A stretch of DNA of 64,000 nt, from the NCBI GenBank assembly GCA_035344155.1, contig DAORAL010000029.1, forward strand, positions 5,587 through 69,586. The letters are read 5' to 3'. The stretch comes from UBA1845 sp002338715. Lineage in GTDB: Bacteria > Planctomycetota > Phycisphaerae > UBA1845. The translations under genes were made by a program, and so were the position numbers. Within the stretch, counting starts at the first letter, position 1. Every line of letters starts with the position of its first letter. The notes under the pieces were generated by a model. That model ran no database searches. It had not been told where the DNA came from and worked only from the letters and a program-made list of their open reading frames with translations. Below are positions 16,186 through 24,571 of this stretch, piece by piece.

Positions 16186-17334
16186 ATGCGCGATCTGACA
16201 TACTTCGACAATAACGCAACGACCCGCCCGCTTGACGAAGTTGTGGAGGCCATGCTGCCGTTCATGCGCGACCAATACGCCAATCCGTCGAGCGTGCATC
16301 AATTCGGGCAATCCGTCCGACATGCAGTCGAATGTGCACGGACGCAGGTAGCCGCGTCGATCGGCGCGGATGCCAAGGAAATCATCTTCACCAGCAGCGG
16401 GACCGAAAGCATCCAACTGGCGATTCGCGGCGCGTTGGCATTTCGCAAGCCGCGAAATTCCGTGATCGTCTCAGCCGTAGAGCACAGCGCGGTGGGAAAG
16501 ATGACGGCTCAGCTTGCACGCGAGGGTTTCGAGATCATCGAAATCGGTGTCGATCATGAGGGCCTGCTTGATTATGGCGAACTTGAAGATCGACTGTCCG
16601 AAGACACCGCCCTCGTGTCGATGATGTGGGCCAACAATGAAACCGGCGCGATCTTCGACGTCGAACGCATCGCCCGGATGACCGAATCGCGAGGCGTCCC
16701 GCTGCATCTCGATGCGGTGCAGGCGATCGGTAAGACCAACGTCTGTGTCAGCGATCTGCCCGTGCAATTTTTGAGCATGTCTGCCCACAAGTTCCATGGA
16801 CCGAAGGGTGTTGGTGCGCTTTACGTGAAGCGTCGCACGCGGATTGCCCCGGTCATTCTCGGCAGTCAGGAAATGCAGCGGCGGGGCGGCACCGAAAACG
16901 TTGCGGGCATTGTTGGGATGGGTGTGGCCGCCGACCATGCCTCACAGCACATCACCGAAGATGGGAAACAGATCGCCGAACTTCGAGACCGTTTGGAGCG
17001 AAGCCTTTGCGACCGCATCGATCTTGCCAAAGTCAACGCGGCAAACGCTCCCCGAATTCCCAATACCACCAACATCGGATTTCGCGGATTGCAAGCCGAA
17101 GCCCTCTTGCTGCTCTTGAGCGAATCGGGCGTGTGTGCGTCTGCCGGAGCCGCATGCAGCAGTGGCTCGCTGGAACCGTCGCACGTCTTGCAGGCGATGG
17201 GCGTCGATCCAGAATATGCCCACGGCTCGCTGCGATTCAGCCTGTCACGGTTCACGACGGACGAGCAAGTGGATCGGGTGGTGGAACTGATGCCGACGTT
17301 GATCAACCGACTTGCCGCGCTGGGGACGCGTTGA
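16186..17334 (+). CDS. Cysteine desulfurase (NifS/IscS family)
   Basis: A 382-aa PLP enzyme that takes sulfur from L-cysteine as an enzyme-bound persulfide for Fe-S clusters, thiolated tRNA and cofactors. Motifs: YFDNNATTRP at the N-terminus, ANNETGAIFD near 150, the PLP lysine Lys202 in SAHKFHGPKG, and a catalytic loop near Cys317-Cys324 (CASAGAACSSG). Length fits group I enzymes (about 390-404). I start at the ATG 16186, directly before the conserved N-terminus; a GTG one codon earlier is possible, and the longer reading to 16099 adds unrelated residues. No iscU or iscA lies nearby. larE, another sulfur-handling enzyme, is on the same strand 4.4 kb upstream, but linkage of function is inference. 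Confidence 0.93.
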   Translation: MRDLTYFDNNATTRPLDEVVEAMLPFMRDQYANPSSVHQFGQSVRHAVECARTQVAASIGADAKEIIFTSSGTESIQLAIRGALAFRKPRNSVIVSAVEHSAVGKMTAQLAREGFEIIEIGVDHEGLLDYGELEDRLSEDTALVSMMWANNETGAIFDVERIARMTESRGVPLHLDAVQAIGKTNVCVSDLPVQFLSMSAHKFHGPKGVGALYVKRRTRIAPVILGSQEMQRRGGTENVAGIVGMGVAADHASQHITEDGKQIAELRDRLERSLCDRIDLAKVNAANAPRIPNTTNIGFRGLQAEALLLLLSESGVCASAGAACSSGSLEPSHVLQAMGVDPEYAHGSLRFSLSRFTTDEQVDRVVELMPTLINRLAALGTR

Positions 17335-17347
17335 TAACGTTTGCGGC

Positions 17348-18244
17348 ATGCAATCATCTGAAACTCCAAAAACCAAAATCGGAATCATCGGCGGGTCGGG
17401 CCTCGGTGAGCGGTTGGCCAGCGGTCAAAACGTCGAGCAGATCTTCGTCGATACGCCGTTCGGTCCGCCGAGTGGGCCGCTGCTTGCGACCAACTGGCAC
17501 GGTGTCGATGTCGTCTTCCTGAGTCGCCACGGGGAAGGGCACACGCTGCCCCCGTCGGCTGTCCCGTATCGGGCGAATATTTACGCGCTCAAGTCGGTCG
17601 GCGTCACGCGGATCATTGCGAGCGGCGCCGTCGGTAGTTTGAAGGAAGAAATCGAACCGACGCACCTGGTGATTTGCGATCAGGTCATTGATAAGACCCA
17701 TCAGCGGGTCGGGACGTTTTTCGATGGCGGGGTAGCCGTCCATGTCGAGTGGGCCGAACCGTTCTGTCCGACGCTTCGTGAGTCGCTGCTTTCCGCGAAG
17801 CAGGATGGCGTTACCGTTCATGAGCGCGGAACGTATGTCGTGATGGAAGGTCCGCAGTTTTCAACCCGCGCCGAGTCGCACATGCACCGCGCGTGGGGCG
17901 GCGACCTCATCGGTATGACCTGCTGCCCGGAGGCGAAACTCGCCCGCGAAGCTGAAATGTGCTACGCCCTCGTCGCGATGGCAACCGATTACGATTGCTG
18001 GCGCGAGTCCGGACCCGCTGTCGACAAGCACACACTGCTCAACGAAATCATCGGGCATCTCAACAAGGCGGCAGACAGCGCGTTCGCGTTGATCGAGCAA
18101 ACGGTTAAGAACCTTGCCAATGCAGGCCCGCCAAGTTGTCATTGCCAAAGCGCGTTGGAATTGGCGATCTGGTCCAATAAGAGCAAGGTCGATCCGTCGC
18201 TGGTTAAGAAACTCAGACCCTTGGTCGGTCGCTATTTTGAATAA
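17348..18244 (+). CDS. mtnP: 5'-methylthioadenosine phosphorylase family protein
   Basis: A 298-aa member of the PNP/UDP phosphorylase family, MTAP branch. It splits 5'-methylthioadenosine with phosphate to adenine and methylthioribose-1-phosphate for methionine salvage. Landmarks: IGIIGGSGLG at the N-terminus, the phosphate-site SRHGEGH near 58-64, ASGAVGSL near 93, the substrate loop MEGPQFSTRAES near 165-176 and MATDYDCW near 212. The start at 17348 gives a normal length; an in-frame ATG at 17312 overlaps the desulfurase gene. The stop is 21 bp before the next start, so the desulfurase, this gene and the propeller gene may form one unit. A purine-phosphorylase substrate (inosine or guanosine) is less likely but possible. 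Confidence 0.88.
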   Translation: MQSSETPKTKIGIIGGSGLGERLASGQNVEQIFVDTPFGPPSGPLLATNWHGVDVVFLSRHGEGHTLPPSAVPYRANIYALKSVGVTRIIASGAVGSLKEEIEPTHLVICDQVIDKTHQRVGTFFDGGVAVHVEWAEPFCPTLRESLLSAKQDGVTVHERGTYVVMEGPQFSTRAESHMHRAWGGDLIGMTCCPEAKLAREAEMCYALVAMATDYDCWRESGPAVDKHTLLNEIIGHLNKAADSAFALIEQTVKNLANAGPPSCHCQSALELAIWSNKSKVDPSLVKKLRPLVGRYFE

Positions 18245-18265
18245 TGCGAAACGGTGCGCGGTCTG

Positions 18266-19522
18266 ATGAGAAACATACATTTCTTAATCGCGGCGCTCAT
18301 CGCTTGCCCGTGCGCTTTCGCGTTGGCTTCCGACAAAGTCGCCCCCACGCTGAAACCCGAGTTTGAAGTGGACGTCCGTGGGACGTTGCTCGCGCCCGAA
18401 TCGGTTGGCGCGTCAGCCGACGATTACTTTCTCGTTCATGCGGGCACGCGGGTAAGGGTGCTTTCGGTTCGCGATGGCAAACCGCTGGGCGCGACGACCA
18501 CCGAGTTCGACAATCCACCGAGTTGGATCAAAGGGGACGACAAGTCCTTCGTGCTTGCAACGCCATTCGCCATCACCGGGCATCGACTCGAAGGCGAGCC
18601 GTTGACCTGGAGCATTGCCCAATCCGATCGACAAGGTCATCAGGATCCGGAAGACAACAATCCCATCCGGCAGATCGTTTCAACGGGCGATCAATTGGTC
18701 GCGATGTTCGACGATGGAACGGTGATGCGTTTGCAGGTTGCGGATGACGCGCCCGTCTGGCAACAAACATTAGGCCCGAAACCTGCCGGCGGACTCGTGA
18801 TCGTCGAAGATGCGATGACCTATCTCACCCGCACAAATCGCGGCGAATCCATTCACATCCTCGACGCCCGAACGGGCGAGCAGCGGTCGGTATATGACGT
18901 TCCCAATGGCGATTCGGTGCTCGATCAATTTCCCGGCGAATCGATCACGATGTTGCGCGTTCCGGACGGATTCATCGGCGTCGGCTCGCAAACCGGCCAG
19001 CAGCAATGGCGCATCGGCGGTCATTCGCGATTGCCCGAAGGTCACGCTGCGGCTGACGCAAGTGGCATCTACGCCAGCGTCGACGGGCAGCAGGTCGTCA
19101 AGTTCTCGCGCGAAACCGGCGAACGTCTGTGGCGGTTTGAAGGCGTCGGCGTCAAGCCGCCCGCCCGGGTGACATTGTCGGTTTGCGATCGATTTTTGCT
19201 CGTTCGCGGCGAGAGTTTCGTTCAAGTCATCGACGCAACCAACGGCGCATCGCTGGGCCGCATCGAATGCTTGAACCGCGAGCAGATCGCATCCACGAAG
19301 TTCGTTGGCAACGTGCTTCGCGTACTGGTCAAACCGGCTCGGAAGGAATCGATTTGGCGACTTGAAGAATTGCGGTCGCTTCAAAAGGGTGCGACCGAAA
19401 GCAAGGACGCGCACTATTTTCTTCAACCGTTCGCCAATTTCAAAAACGCCATCATGCTGGGTGACGCCTTGATCATTCACGATGGCGATCGACTGATCGG
19501 CTTTGATCTTTCAAGCAACTAA
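18266..19522 (+). CDS. Exported PQQ-like beta-propeller protein
   Basis: 418 aa with a signal peptide (residues 1-21, IHFLIAALIACPCAFALA). The rest reads as repeated four-strand blades with the Trp-docking style of PQQ-like propellers, for example GQQQWRIGG, GERLWRFEG and DGTVMRLQV. No catalytic Asp or PQQ-binding cluster is clear, so it is more likely a scaffold or binding protein of the BamB/YncE type than a dehydrogenase. The ATG at 18266 leads straight into the signal peptide; a GTG at 18254 is an alternative. Its stop overlaps the stop of the convergent fpg gene by 2 bp. The role is not known. Confidence 0.7.
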   Translation: MRNIHFLIAALIACPCAFALASDKVAPTLKPEFEVDVRGTLLAPESVGASADDYFLVHAGTRVRVLSVRDGKPLGATTTEFDNPPSWIKGDDKSFVLATPFAITGHRLEGEPLTWSIAQSDRQGHQDPEDNNPIRQIVSTGDQLVAMFDDGTVMRLQVADDAPVWQQTLGPKPAGGLVIVEDAMTYLTRTNRGESIHILDARTGEQRSVYDVPNGDSVLDQFPGESITMLRVPDGFIGVGSQTGQQQWRIGGHSRLPEGHAAADASGIYASVDGQQVVKFSRETGERLWRFEGVGVKPPARVTLSVCDRFLLVRGESFVQVIDATNGASLGRIECLNREQIASTKFVGNVLRVLVKPARKESIWRLEELRSLQKGATESKDAHYFLQPFANFKNAIMLGDALIIHDGDRLIGFDLSSN

Positions 19523-20340
19523 GCCGCGGGCGGCTGACACATCGGGCATACAAAACTGCTTCGACCCGCAACCTGCATCCGCTCGATCGGCACTTTGCAC
19601 CGCCGGCAATTTTCACCTTCGTGCCCATAGACGCGAAGCCGCGTTTGAAAGTTGCCCGGACCATCGGGGTGCAGGTAGTTGATGATCGTTGTCCCCTCGT
19701 ATTCGATGGCCTCAGTCAGCACGCGCTTGATCGCACGCAGCAGTCGGCTGACCTGCTTCGCATCAAGATTGGACGCGGGCGTGAGCGGATGGATGCCCGC
19801 GCGAAACAGCGATTCGTCGGCGTAGATGTTGCCCAGACCGGCGATGTATTTCTGATCGAGGAGCAGGGCTTTGATCTGACGGTCTCGCGCACAGATGTCT
19901 CGAAACTGGGGCGCGGTCACGTCCAGCGGTTCCGGCCCCAAGCCGTCGATCCCCACCGGCTCGCATTCGTTGCGGCGCGTGTAGAATCCGAATCCGCCAA
20001 ATCGACGTGCATCATTGAAACGCAATTCCCGGTCGCTGTCGCCCAATTGCAGCCGAAGGTGCGTGTGGTTTTCGACCGCAGTCGTCGAATCGCAGACGCT
20101 GAGGCGACCCGTCATTCCCAGGAAAAACACGATGCCGCGACCGTCGGCGATTTCGAGGAAGGGCCGCTTACCGCGCCGATCGATGCGGGTGATCGGCGTG
20201 TTTAGAAACGACCTCAACTCGCGGTAATGACCGTGCCGAATGACGTCGCGCCGACAATGGATGACCCTGGCGAATCGCTTGTTGAGCAGTTCGCGGCGCA
20301 GATGGCGGGTGATGGTTTCGGCTTCGGGCAGTTCGGGCAT
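19519..20340 (-). CDS. mutM: Formamidopyrimidine-DNA glycosylase
   Basis: A 273-aa bifunctional DNA glycosylase/AP lyase that removes 8-oxoguanine and formamidopyrimidines. Pro1 and Glu2 of the mature enzyme are in MPELPEAET. The conserved Lys is in DRRGKRPFLE, the intercalation motif in NDARRFGGFGFYT, the helix-two-turn-helix in AGLGNIYADESLF, and the C-terminal zinc finger has Cys pairs CRRC and CPMC. I start at the second ATG (20340) because the family needs Pro directly after the initiator Met before ELPE; the first ATG would put two residues in front. It is divergent from a second Fpg-family gene 77 bp away. Confidence 0.95.
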   Translation of the reverse strand: MPELPEAETITRHLRRELLNKRFARVIHCRRDVIRHGHYRELRSFLNTPITRIDRRGKRPFLEIADGRGIVFFLGMTGRLSVCDSTTAVENHTHLRLQLGDSDRELRFNDARRFGGFGFYTRRNECEPVGIDGLGPEPLDVTAPQFRDICARDRQIKALLLDQKYIAGLGNIYADESLFRAGIHPLTPASNLDAKQVSRLLRAIKRVLTEAIEYEGTTIINYLHPDGPGNFQTRLRVYGHEGENCRRCKVPIERMQVAGRSSFVCPMCQPPAA

Positions 20341-20417
20341 GGGCATATCGTATGGCGTACCGGGAAATCGTCCAACCGATTGATCGGCTGACGGCGTCGG
20401 GCGTAAGATGCACCCGC

Positions 20418-21299
20418 ATGCCTGAACTGCCGGACATCACGATCTACGTCGAAGCCCTTCGTCGCCATGTCGTCGGGGCGGAGGTAGTGGACGTTCGACT
20501 CCGAAGCCCGTTTCTCGTGCGGACGTTTGATCCGCCGATTGACGCGGTCGCCGGCAAGAAAATCAACGACATTCAGCGCATCGGCAAGCGAATCGTGCTT
20601 TGTCTCGATGACGATTTGTTCGTGGTGATCCACCTGATGATCGCTGGGCGGTTGCTTTGGCGCGGTGTCAAAGCGAAGGTGCCGGCGAAGATTGGGTTGC
20701 TGGCGTTGGACTTTGAGCAGGGCACGCTGATCCTCACAGAAGCCGGTTCGAAAAAGCGGGCGTCGGTTCATGTCGAGCGCGGGCGCGAAGCGCTCCAATC
20801 GCATGATCGCGGCGGCATTGATGTGATGTCGGCATCGCTTGACGAATTTGCCGGTTCGCTGCGTCGTGAGAACCGGACAATCAAGCGGGCGCTCACCGAT
20901 CCGCGCTTGTTTTCCGGAATCGGGAATGCCTACAGCGATGAAATTCTTCACGCGGCCAAGTTGTCGCCGATGCTTTTGACGTCGCGACTTGAGAACGCGC
21001 AGGTTGAACGGTTGTACGATGCCGCGCGAACCGTCTTGGCGGATTGGACCGATCGCTTGCGCTTGCAATTCGGCGAGCGGTTTCCAGATACCGGGGAGAT
21101 CACAGCCCATCGCGATGACTTCGCGGTTCACAATCGATTCGGTAAACCTTGCCCCGGCTGCGGTGCGTCCGTGCAGCGCATTCGGTACAAGGATCGCGAA
21201 ACGAATTATTGTCCCACGTGCCAGACGGGTGCAAAGAAGTTGTCCGATCGGTCATTGGCCCGGCTGCTCAAGGATGATTGGCAGGACAGTGATTCGTGA
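20418..21299 (+). CDS. Second Fpg/Nei-family DNA glycosylase, divergent type
   Basis: A 293-aa Fpg/Nei-like protein starting MPELPDITIYVEAL. It keeps Pro1/Glu2, a conserved Lys (QRIGKRIVL), the helix-two-turn-helix region (FSGIGNAYSDEILHAAKLSP) and a Cys4 zinc finger (CPGCG ... CPTCQ). It lacks the DPRRFG-type intercalation motif present in the neighbouring mutM; the position reads LTEAGSKKRASVHV. This pattern is shared by a distinct Fpg-like clade, so its lesion specificity probably differs. The start at 20418 is fixed by the required N-terminal proline. The 77-bp gap to divergent mutM must hold both promoters. Confidence 0.88.
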   Translation: MPELPDITIYVEALRRHVVGAEVVDVRLRSPFLVRTFDPPIDAVAGKKINDIQRIGKRIVLCLDDDLFVVIHLMIAGRLLWRGVKAKVPAKIGLLALDFEQGTLILTEAGSKKRASVHVERGREALQSHDRGGIDVMSASLDEFAGSLRRENRTIKRALTDPRLFSGIGNAYSDEILHAAKLSPMLLTSRLENAQVERLYDAARTVLADWTDRLRLQFGERFPDTGEITAHRDDFAVHNRFGKPCPGCGASVQRIRYKDRETNYCPTCQTGAKKLSDRSLARLLKDDWQDSDS

Positions 21300-21352
21300 T
21301 TGGTTGGTGTTCAGTTTCGTTGGTGGGCACGGCCCACCCTGCCGATTGCGCT

Positions 21353-21736
21353 CTAGTTCTGGTGCAATCGCATGCGGATCATGCCGCCGATGATGCTGCA
21401 AGGTAGCAGGGCTGTCAGGAATGACAGGTGGTACCAGATGGGCATGACGTTCCAGTATTGCATTTGGACGAAGATGCCGACCGCGAGCAGGGCGATACCA
21501 AGGATCGCCACGGGGGTCATCGATTTGCCGGCTGCGATGATCATGGTGACGTATCCCGACACCAGCGACACGAGAATCGCGATTCCAAGGATGCCGACCA
21601 GGACGAACGAGTTTGAAGTTGCACCGGACGTTTCAAATGCACCGGGCATCGAAGCCTGAAGAGCGGCATTGCTGCCCAGCCAAAGCGCAGTCCAGAGGAT
21701 AAAGCCGACGACGACGGAAGAGATGTAGCGGGCCAT
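21353..21736 (-). CDS. Small four-helix membrane protein
   Basis: 127 aa with four predicted membrane segments, about residues 5-24, 42-64, 70-92 and 100-120. No conserved polar motif points to a transporter or enzyme, and I do not recognise the family. GGAGA lies 6 nt before the ATG. It is the last gene of a minus-strand set with the DUF4287, SRPBCC and ArsR genes, 28 bp from its neighbour. It may be co-expressed with that regulated set; function is unknown. Confidence 0.65.
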   Translation of the reverse strand: MARYISSVVVGFILWTALWLGSNAALQASMPGAFETSGATSNSFVLVGILGIAILVSLVSGYVTMIIAAGKSMTPVAILGIALLAVGIFVQMQYWNVMPIWYHLSFLTALLPCSIIGGMIRMRLHQN

Positions 21737-21764
21737 TGCGTGTCTCCTTATGGTTTGGTGATTG

Positions 21765-22337
21765 TTAACCTTCGATTCGTTTCCAAGCAGCTTTTAAGGA
21801 ATTGGTCAGTTCTGCGCCGATGTCCGATTTCTCTTTGACCACCAGCATGTGACCGATGCGGGGCATCGCGCCGAGTGATTTGGCCTTTTCAAGCTTGCCG
21901 GAAAACGGTGCATCGCCCAGATCGAAACCGACGCGGATTTCCTTGACCTTGATTGCGGCGACGGCGAATTCGCGCTTGCCTCGAAATGAGACGTAGGTCT
22001 TGGTGGGGTGGACTTCGACCTTGGGGTTCCATTTGAGGACGGCTTTCTCGACGGCTTCGTAGAGCGGGCGCATCGCGTCTTTGCCCTTGAGCTGATTGTC
22101 GAGCAGGTTGCCGCTGTCCGCATAGACGGGCTTGCCGCCGTTTAAGTGCATGCCAACCGCGACGGCTGCATAGTTGTGCTTGAGGCCGTGCTCGGTCTTG
22201 AGCCACTTGATCATGTCGTTTCGTTTTTCGAAACCGCATTTCTTAAGGCGCGTGGACCAGGTCTTAACCGTCGCGCCGGTTTCATCTTTCATCGTGTCGA
22301 TGATCTTCTGTTCAGTTTCCTGAGAGGATAGTGCCAC
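21765..22337 (-). CDS. DUF4287/DUF5655 protein
   Basis: 190 aa with an N-terminal DUF4287-type helical part (about 10-70, TGATVKTWSTRLKKCG, NDMIKWLKTEHGLKHNYA) and a C-terminal DUF5655-like alpha/beta part (about 90-185, VEKAVLKWNPKVEVHPTKTYVSF). Proteins of this composition often sit beside ArsR and AHSA1/SRPBCC genes in bacteria, as here. The GTG start has AGGAG 7 nt upstream. The biochemical role is unknown; proposed links to stress or detoxification come only from neighbourhood. Confidence 0.8.
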   Translation of the reverse strand: MALSSQETEQKIIDTMKDETGATVKTWSTRLKKCGFEKRNDMIKWLKTEHGLKHNYAAVAVGMHLNGGKPVYADSGNLLDNQLKGKDAMRPLYEAVEKAVLKWNPKVEVHPTKTYVSFRGKREFAVAAIKVKEIRVGFDLGDAPFSGKLEKAKSLGAMPRIGHMLVVKEKSDIGAELTNSLKAAWKRIEG

Positions 22338-22359
22338 CGTGTATCTCCTTTTCGCCTTG

Positions 22360-22872
22360 TTATTCTTGCCAGTTTTCGCTGCGGGTTCGCTTCGGGCTGA
22401 GGGGGGCCATCAGTTTGAAAAGCACGTACAGCATCCGCACGCCCAACGACGGCTTGCCCGTTTCGACGATCGACTTGAGCGTGTTGGTGATCATCTTCGC
22501 GCCGCTGACCATCTGCTTTGCAGACTTGGTGCCTTCGACAAGGTCTTCAATGATCAATGAGAATTCGACCTGCCCGCCGATGTCTTTGAGTTCGTAGATT
22601 ACTTTGCAGGGCGGGTCGTCGTAGTTGGTGAATTGGAACGTGTGCGAATAGCGGTGGGGCGGATCGAAGTCGATGACCTCGCCGGCGACGCCCGTGTGTT
22701 TGCCATTCGCCGACCGCATGAATATTTTCGCGCCCGGTTTCAATCCCGACGTGTGAAGCTGCATGTTGAACATGCATTTCTGCACTTCGTCCGTTTTGGT
22801 GATTTCCCGCCAGACGGCCTCCATGGTGCCGTTGATGGTGACGGTTGAGACCGATCGGATCTTGTTGGCCAT
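22360..22872 (-). CDS. SRPBCC/AHSA1-family protein
   Basis: 170 aa of the START/Bet v1-like fold (AHSA1-like). The opening strand VSTVTINGTMEAVWREIT is the family's usual start, a central FDPPHRYSHTFQFTNYDDPP matches the AHSA1 pattern, and a long C-terminal helix closes the pocket. Such proteins bind hydrophobic ligands or, in AHSA1, stimulate Hsp90. Bacterial members are often paired with an ArsR gene, which here ends only 4 bp upstream. The ATG at 22872 fits the fold; the longer reading runs into the regulator gene. Ligand unknown. Probably under control of the adjacent ArsR regulator. Confidence 0.8.
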   Translation of the reverse strand: MANKIRSVSTVTINGTMEAVWREITKTDEVQKCMFNMQLHTSGLKPGAKIFMRSANGKHTGVAGEVIDFDPPHRYSHTFQFTNYDDPPCKVIYELKDIGGQVEFSLIIEDLVEGTKSAKQMVSGAKMITNTLKSIVETGKPSLGVRMLYVLFKLMAPLSPKRTRSENWQE

Positions 22873-22876
22873 TGGG

Positions 22877-23344
22877 TTACTCCGTTTTCTCTGATGGGTT
22901 GTCCTGCTTGCCGGCTTGTTTTGCCGAGTCTGTCTTTGAGCGGCTTGTAGCGCCCGCCGGTCTTGACGTTCGCCAACCACGGTTCCGTACGGATCTGATT
23001 TCGCGTTCGGCTTCGGTCGGCATGTTGGATTCAATCTTGTATTTGATCTGCGTCATCTTCTTCGCCCAGATGGCGCTGTACTCGGTGGTCCAGCGGTCGT
23101 AAATCATTTGGATCGGGACGGCATTGTGGAACAGGTGTCGCGTTCGCCCGCTCTTTCGCGACACCACCAGCTTCGCGGCTTCTAGAATTTGCAGGTGCTT
23201 CATCACGCCGATGCGACTCATCTCGAAGTACGCACACACGTCGTTGACGCTGAATCCCGGGTTGTCCTTGAGGATGTCGAGCATCCGCCGCCGCACCGGA
23301 TTCGCGAGGGCCACAAACACCGCATCCATTGAGTCCGCGTTCAT
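22877..23344 (-). CDS. ArsR-family transcriptional regulator
   Basis: 155 aa with a winged HTH (about 8-85): FVALANPVRRRMLDIL, recognition helix FEMSRIGVMKHLQIL and wing KSGRTRHLFH. No metal-binding ELCVCDL-type motif is present, so it is more like the SdpR/non-metal branch that accompanies SRPBCC genes. The basic tail after about residue 115 is unusually long. A 6-bp palindrome lies 2-18 bp before the start codon, overlapping where a ribosome must bind, so strong autorepression is likely. Confidence 0.9.
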   Translation of the reverse strand: MNADSMDAVFVALANPVRRRMLDILKDNPGFSVNDVCAYFEMSRIGVMKHLQILEAAKLVVSRKSGRTRHLFHNAVPIQMIYDRWTTEYSAIWAKKMTQIKYKIESNMPTEAEREIRSVRNRGWRTSRPAGATSRSKTDSAKQAGKQDNPSEKTE

Positions 23345-23346
23345 AA

Positions 23347-23362
23347 GTAACCAAAAGGTTAC
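23347..23362 (-). promoter_or_regulatory. Putative ArsR operator
   Basis: GTAACC-AAAA-GGTTAC is a perfect 6-bp inverted repeat with a 4-nt centre, ending 2 bp before the regulator start codon. A second pair of half-sites, GTAAC at 23426-23430 and GGTTAC at 23447-23452, lies about 70 bp further upstream. The repetition of the same half-site around one promoter region supports a real operator. Confidence 0.65.
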
Positions 23363-23488
23363 CTATTAGGCGAAGTAATGTCAATCCCAAAATCGTGCAG
23401 GAATCTTCGTCAGCCTGAATCGACTGTAACGTGTTGTCAATAATCTGGTTACGATTGAGGTGTCGAAGCGGGGGCCGCAATAAGCCAA

Positions 23489-24505
23489 CTATCTCTGCGG
23501 GTTCCAGTTGTGTTCTTCGAGCGATTGGACGATTCGTTCGGCTAGTCTGACGGCTTCGGCGCCGTCTTTGCCGGTGACGGCTGGCTCGGTTCCGGTGCGG
23601 ACTGCATTGAGGAATGATTCGATCTCAGCTTTCAGCGGTTCGACCTTATCATCCACGTCGAGCGGTTCGATGTTGACCATGCCGGCGAAGTCGAAGTTGG
23701 CCATCTGCGAGATGTCGTTGAAGTCGGTTTCGCGGGCAAGTTTCAAGAGATCGAGGTTGGCGTCTTTCGTGATGACGATACCGGTCTTCTTGCCGTAATC
23801 CATCGAGAGGTACGCGTCGGGATTGAACACGCGAATCTTGCGTTCGGTCTTGGTGGCCAAGCGCGATGCGGTGAGGTTCGCGACGCATCCATTCGAAAAC
23901 AGCACGCGGGCATTGGCGACGTCTTCGTGATTTCCAAGTACGGGGAAACCAGCCGCGGTGACGCGGTACTCGCGATCCTTCACGAGGTGCAGGATGATGT
24001 CGATGTCGTGAATCATCATGTCATGCACGACGCCGATGTCGGCGCTGCGGAACGTGAACGGGCTGATGCGGTGCGTTTCGATGAACTTCGGTGCGATCTC
24101 CAAACGCTTCAGCGCCAGCACCACCGGGTTGAAACGCTCGGAATGACCGACGGCGATGATGCTGCCGGAATCCTCCGCCCATTGAAGCAGTTTCTCAGCT
24201 GTGGTTGAGTCCTGCGCGATGGGCTTTTCGATCAACACGGAAATCTTCGATTCGATCAGCGGTTTGGCGACGATATGATGATACACGGTTGGCACCGCAA
24301 CGCTGGCAACATCGACCATACCGAGGATATCGGAAACGTCTTTGAAAGGCTTGCCGCCGTGCTGTTCGGTGATCTGCGTTGCGCGACCCAGGTCCGCATC
24401 GACCACGGCGACCAATTCGCAATCGGGTAGTTCGCTGTAGATTCGGGCATGGTGGCGCCCCATGTGGCCGACGCCAACAACAGCCGCTCGAAGTTTGTCG
24501 CTCAT
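23489..24505 (-). CDS. Gfo/Idh/MocA oxidoreductase linked to lpxA, possibly GnnA-like
   Basis: 338 aa. The NAD(P)-binding GVGHMGRHHARIY is at about residues 8-20, and the catalytic EKPIAQD (Lys near 95) follows. The C-terminal part (about 125-320) is the sugar-binding domain with HDMMIHDIDIIL. GAGG lies 7 nt before the ATG. It follows lpxA with a 66-bp gap at the end of the lipid A run. In some bacteria a Gfo/Idh enzyme beside lpxA (GnnA) oxidises UDP-GlcNAc at C3 as the first step to 3-amino lipid A, with GnnB as the aminotransferase. No gnnB is in the window, so a UDP-sugar dehydrogenase role is inference. Confidence 0.8.
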   Translation of the reverse strand: MSDKLRAAVVGVGHMGRHHARIYSELPDCELVAVVDADLGRATQITEQHGGKPFKDVSDILGMVDVASVAVPTVYHHIVAKPLIESKISVLIEKPIAQDSTTAEKLLQWAEDSGSIIAVGHSERFNPVVLALKRLEIAPKFIETHRISPFTFRSADIGVVHDMMIHDIDIILHLVKDREYRVTAAGFPVLGNHEDVANARVLFSNGCVANLTASRLATKTERKIRVFNPDAYLSMDYGKKTGIVITKDANLDLLKLARETDFNDISQMANFDFAGMVNIEPLDVDDKVEPLKAEIESFLNAVRTGTEPAVTGKDGAEAVRLAERIVQSLEEHNWNPQR

Positions 24506-24571
24506 TTCAGACCTCAAATGCGCGGTGCAGCAGAAAGACAGTACGCAACCATCTGGCCTTCGTGTTATCCA

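Noticed and set aside
20214..21131. Minus-strand ORF covering the second Fpg-family gene
   Set aside because: It reads antisense through a gene with intact catalytic motifs and would overlap mutM as well.
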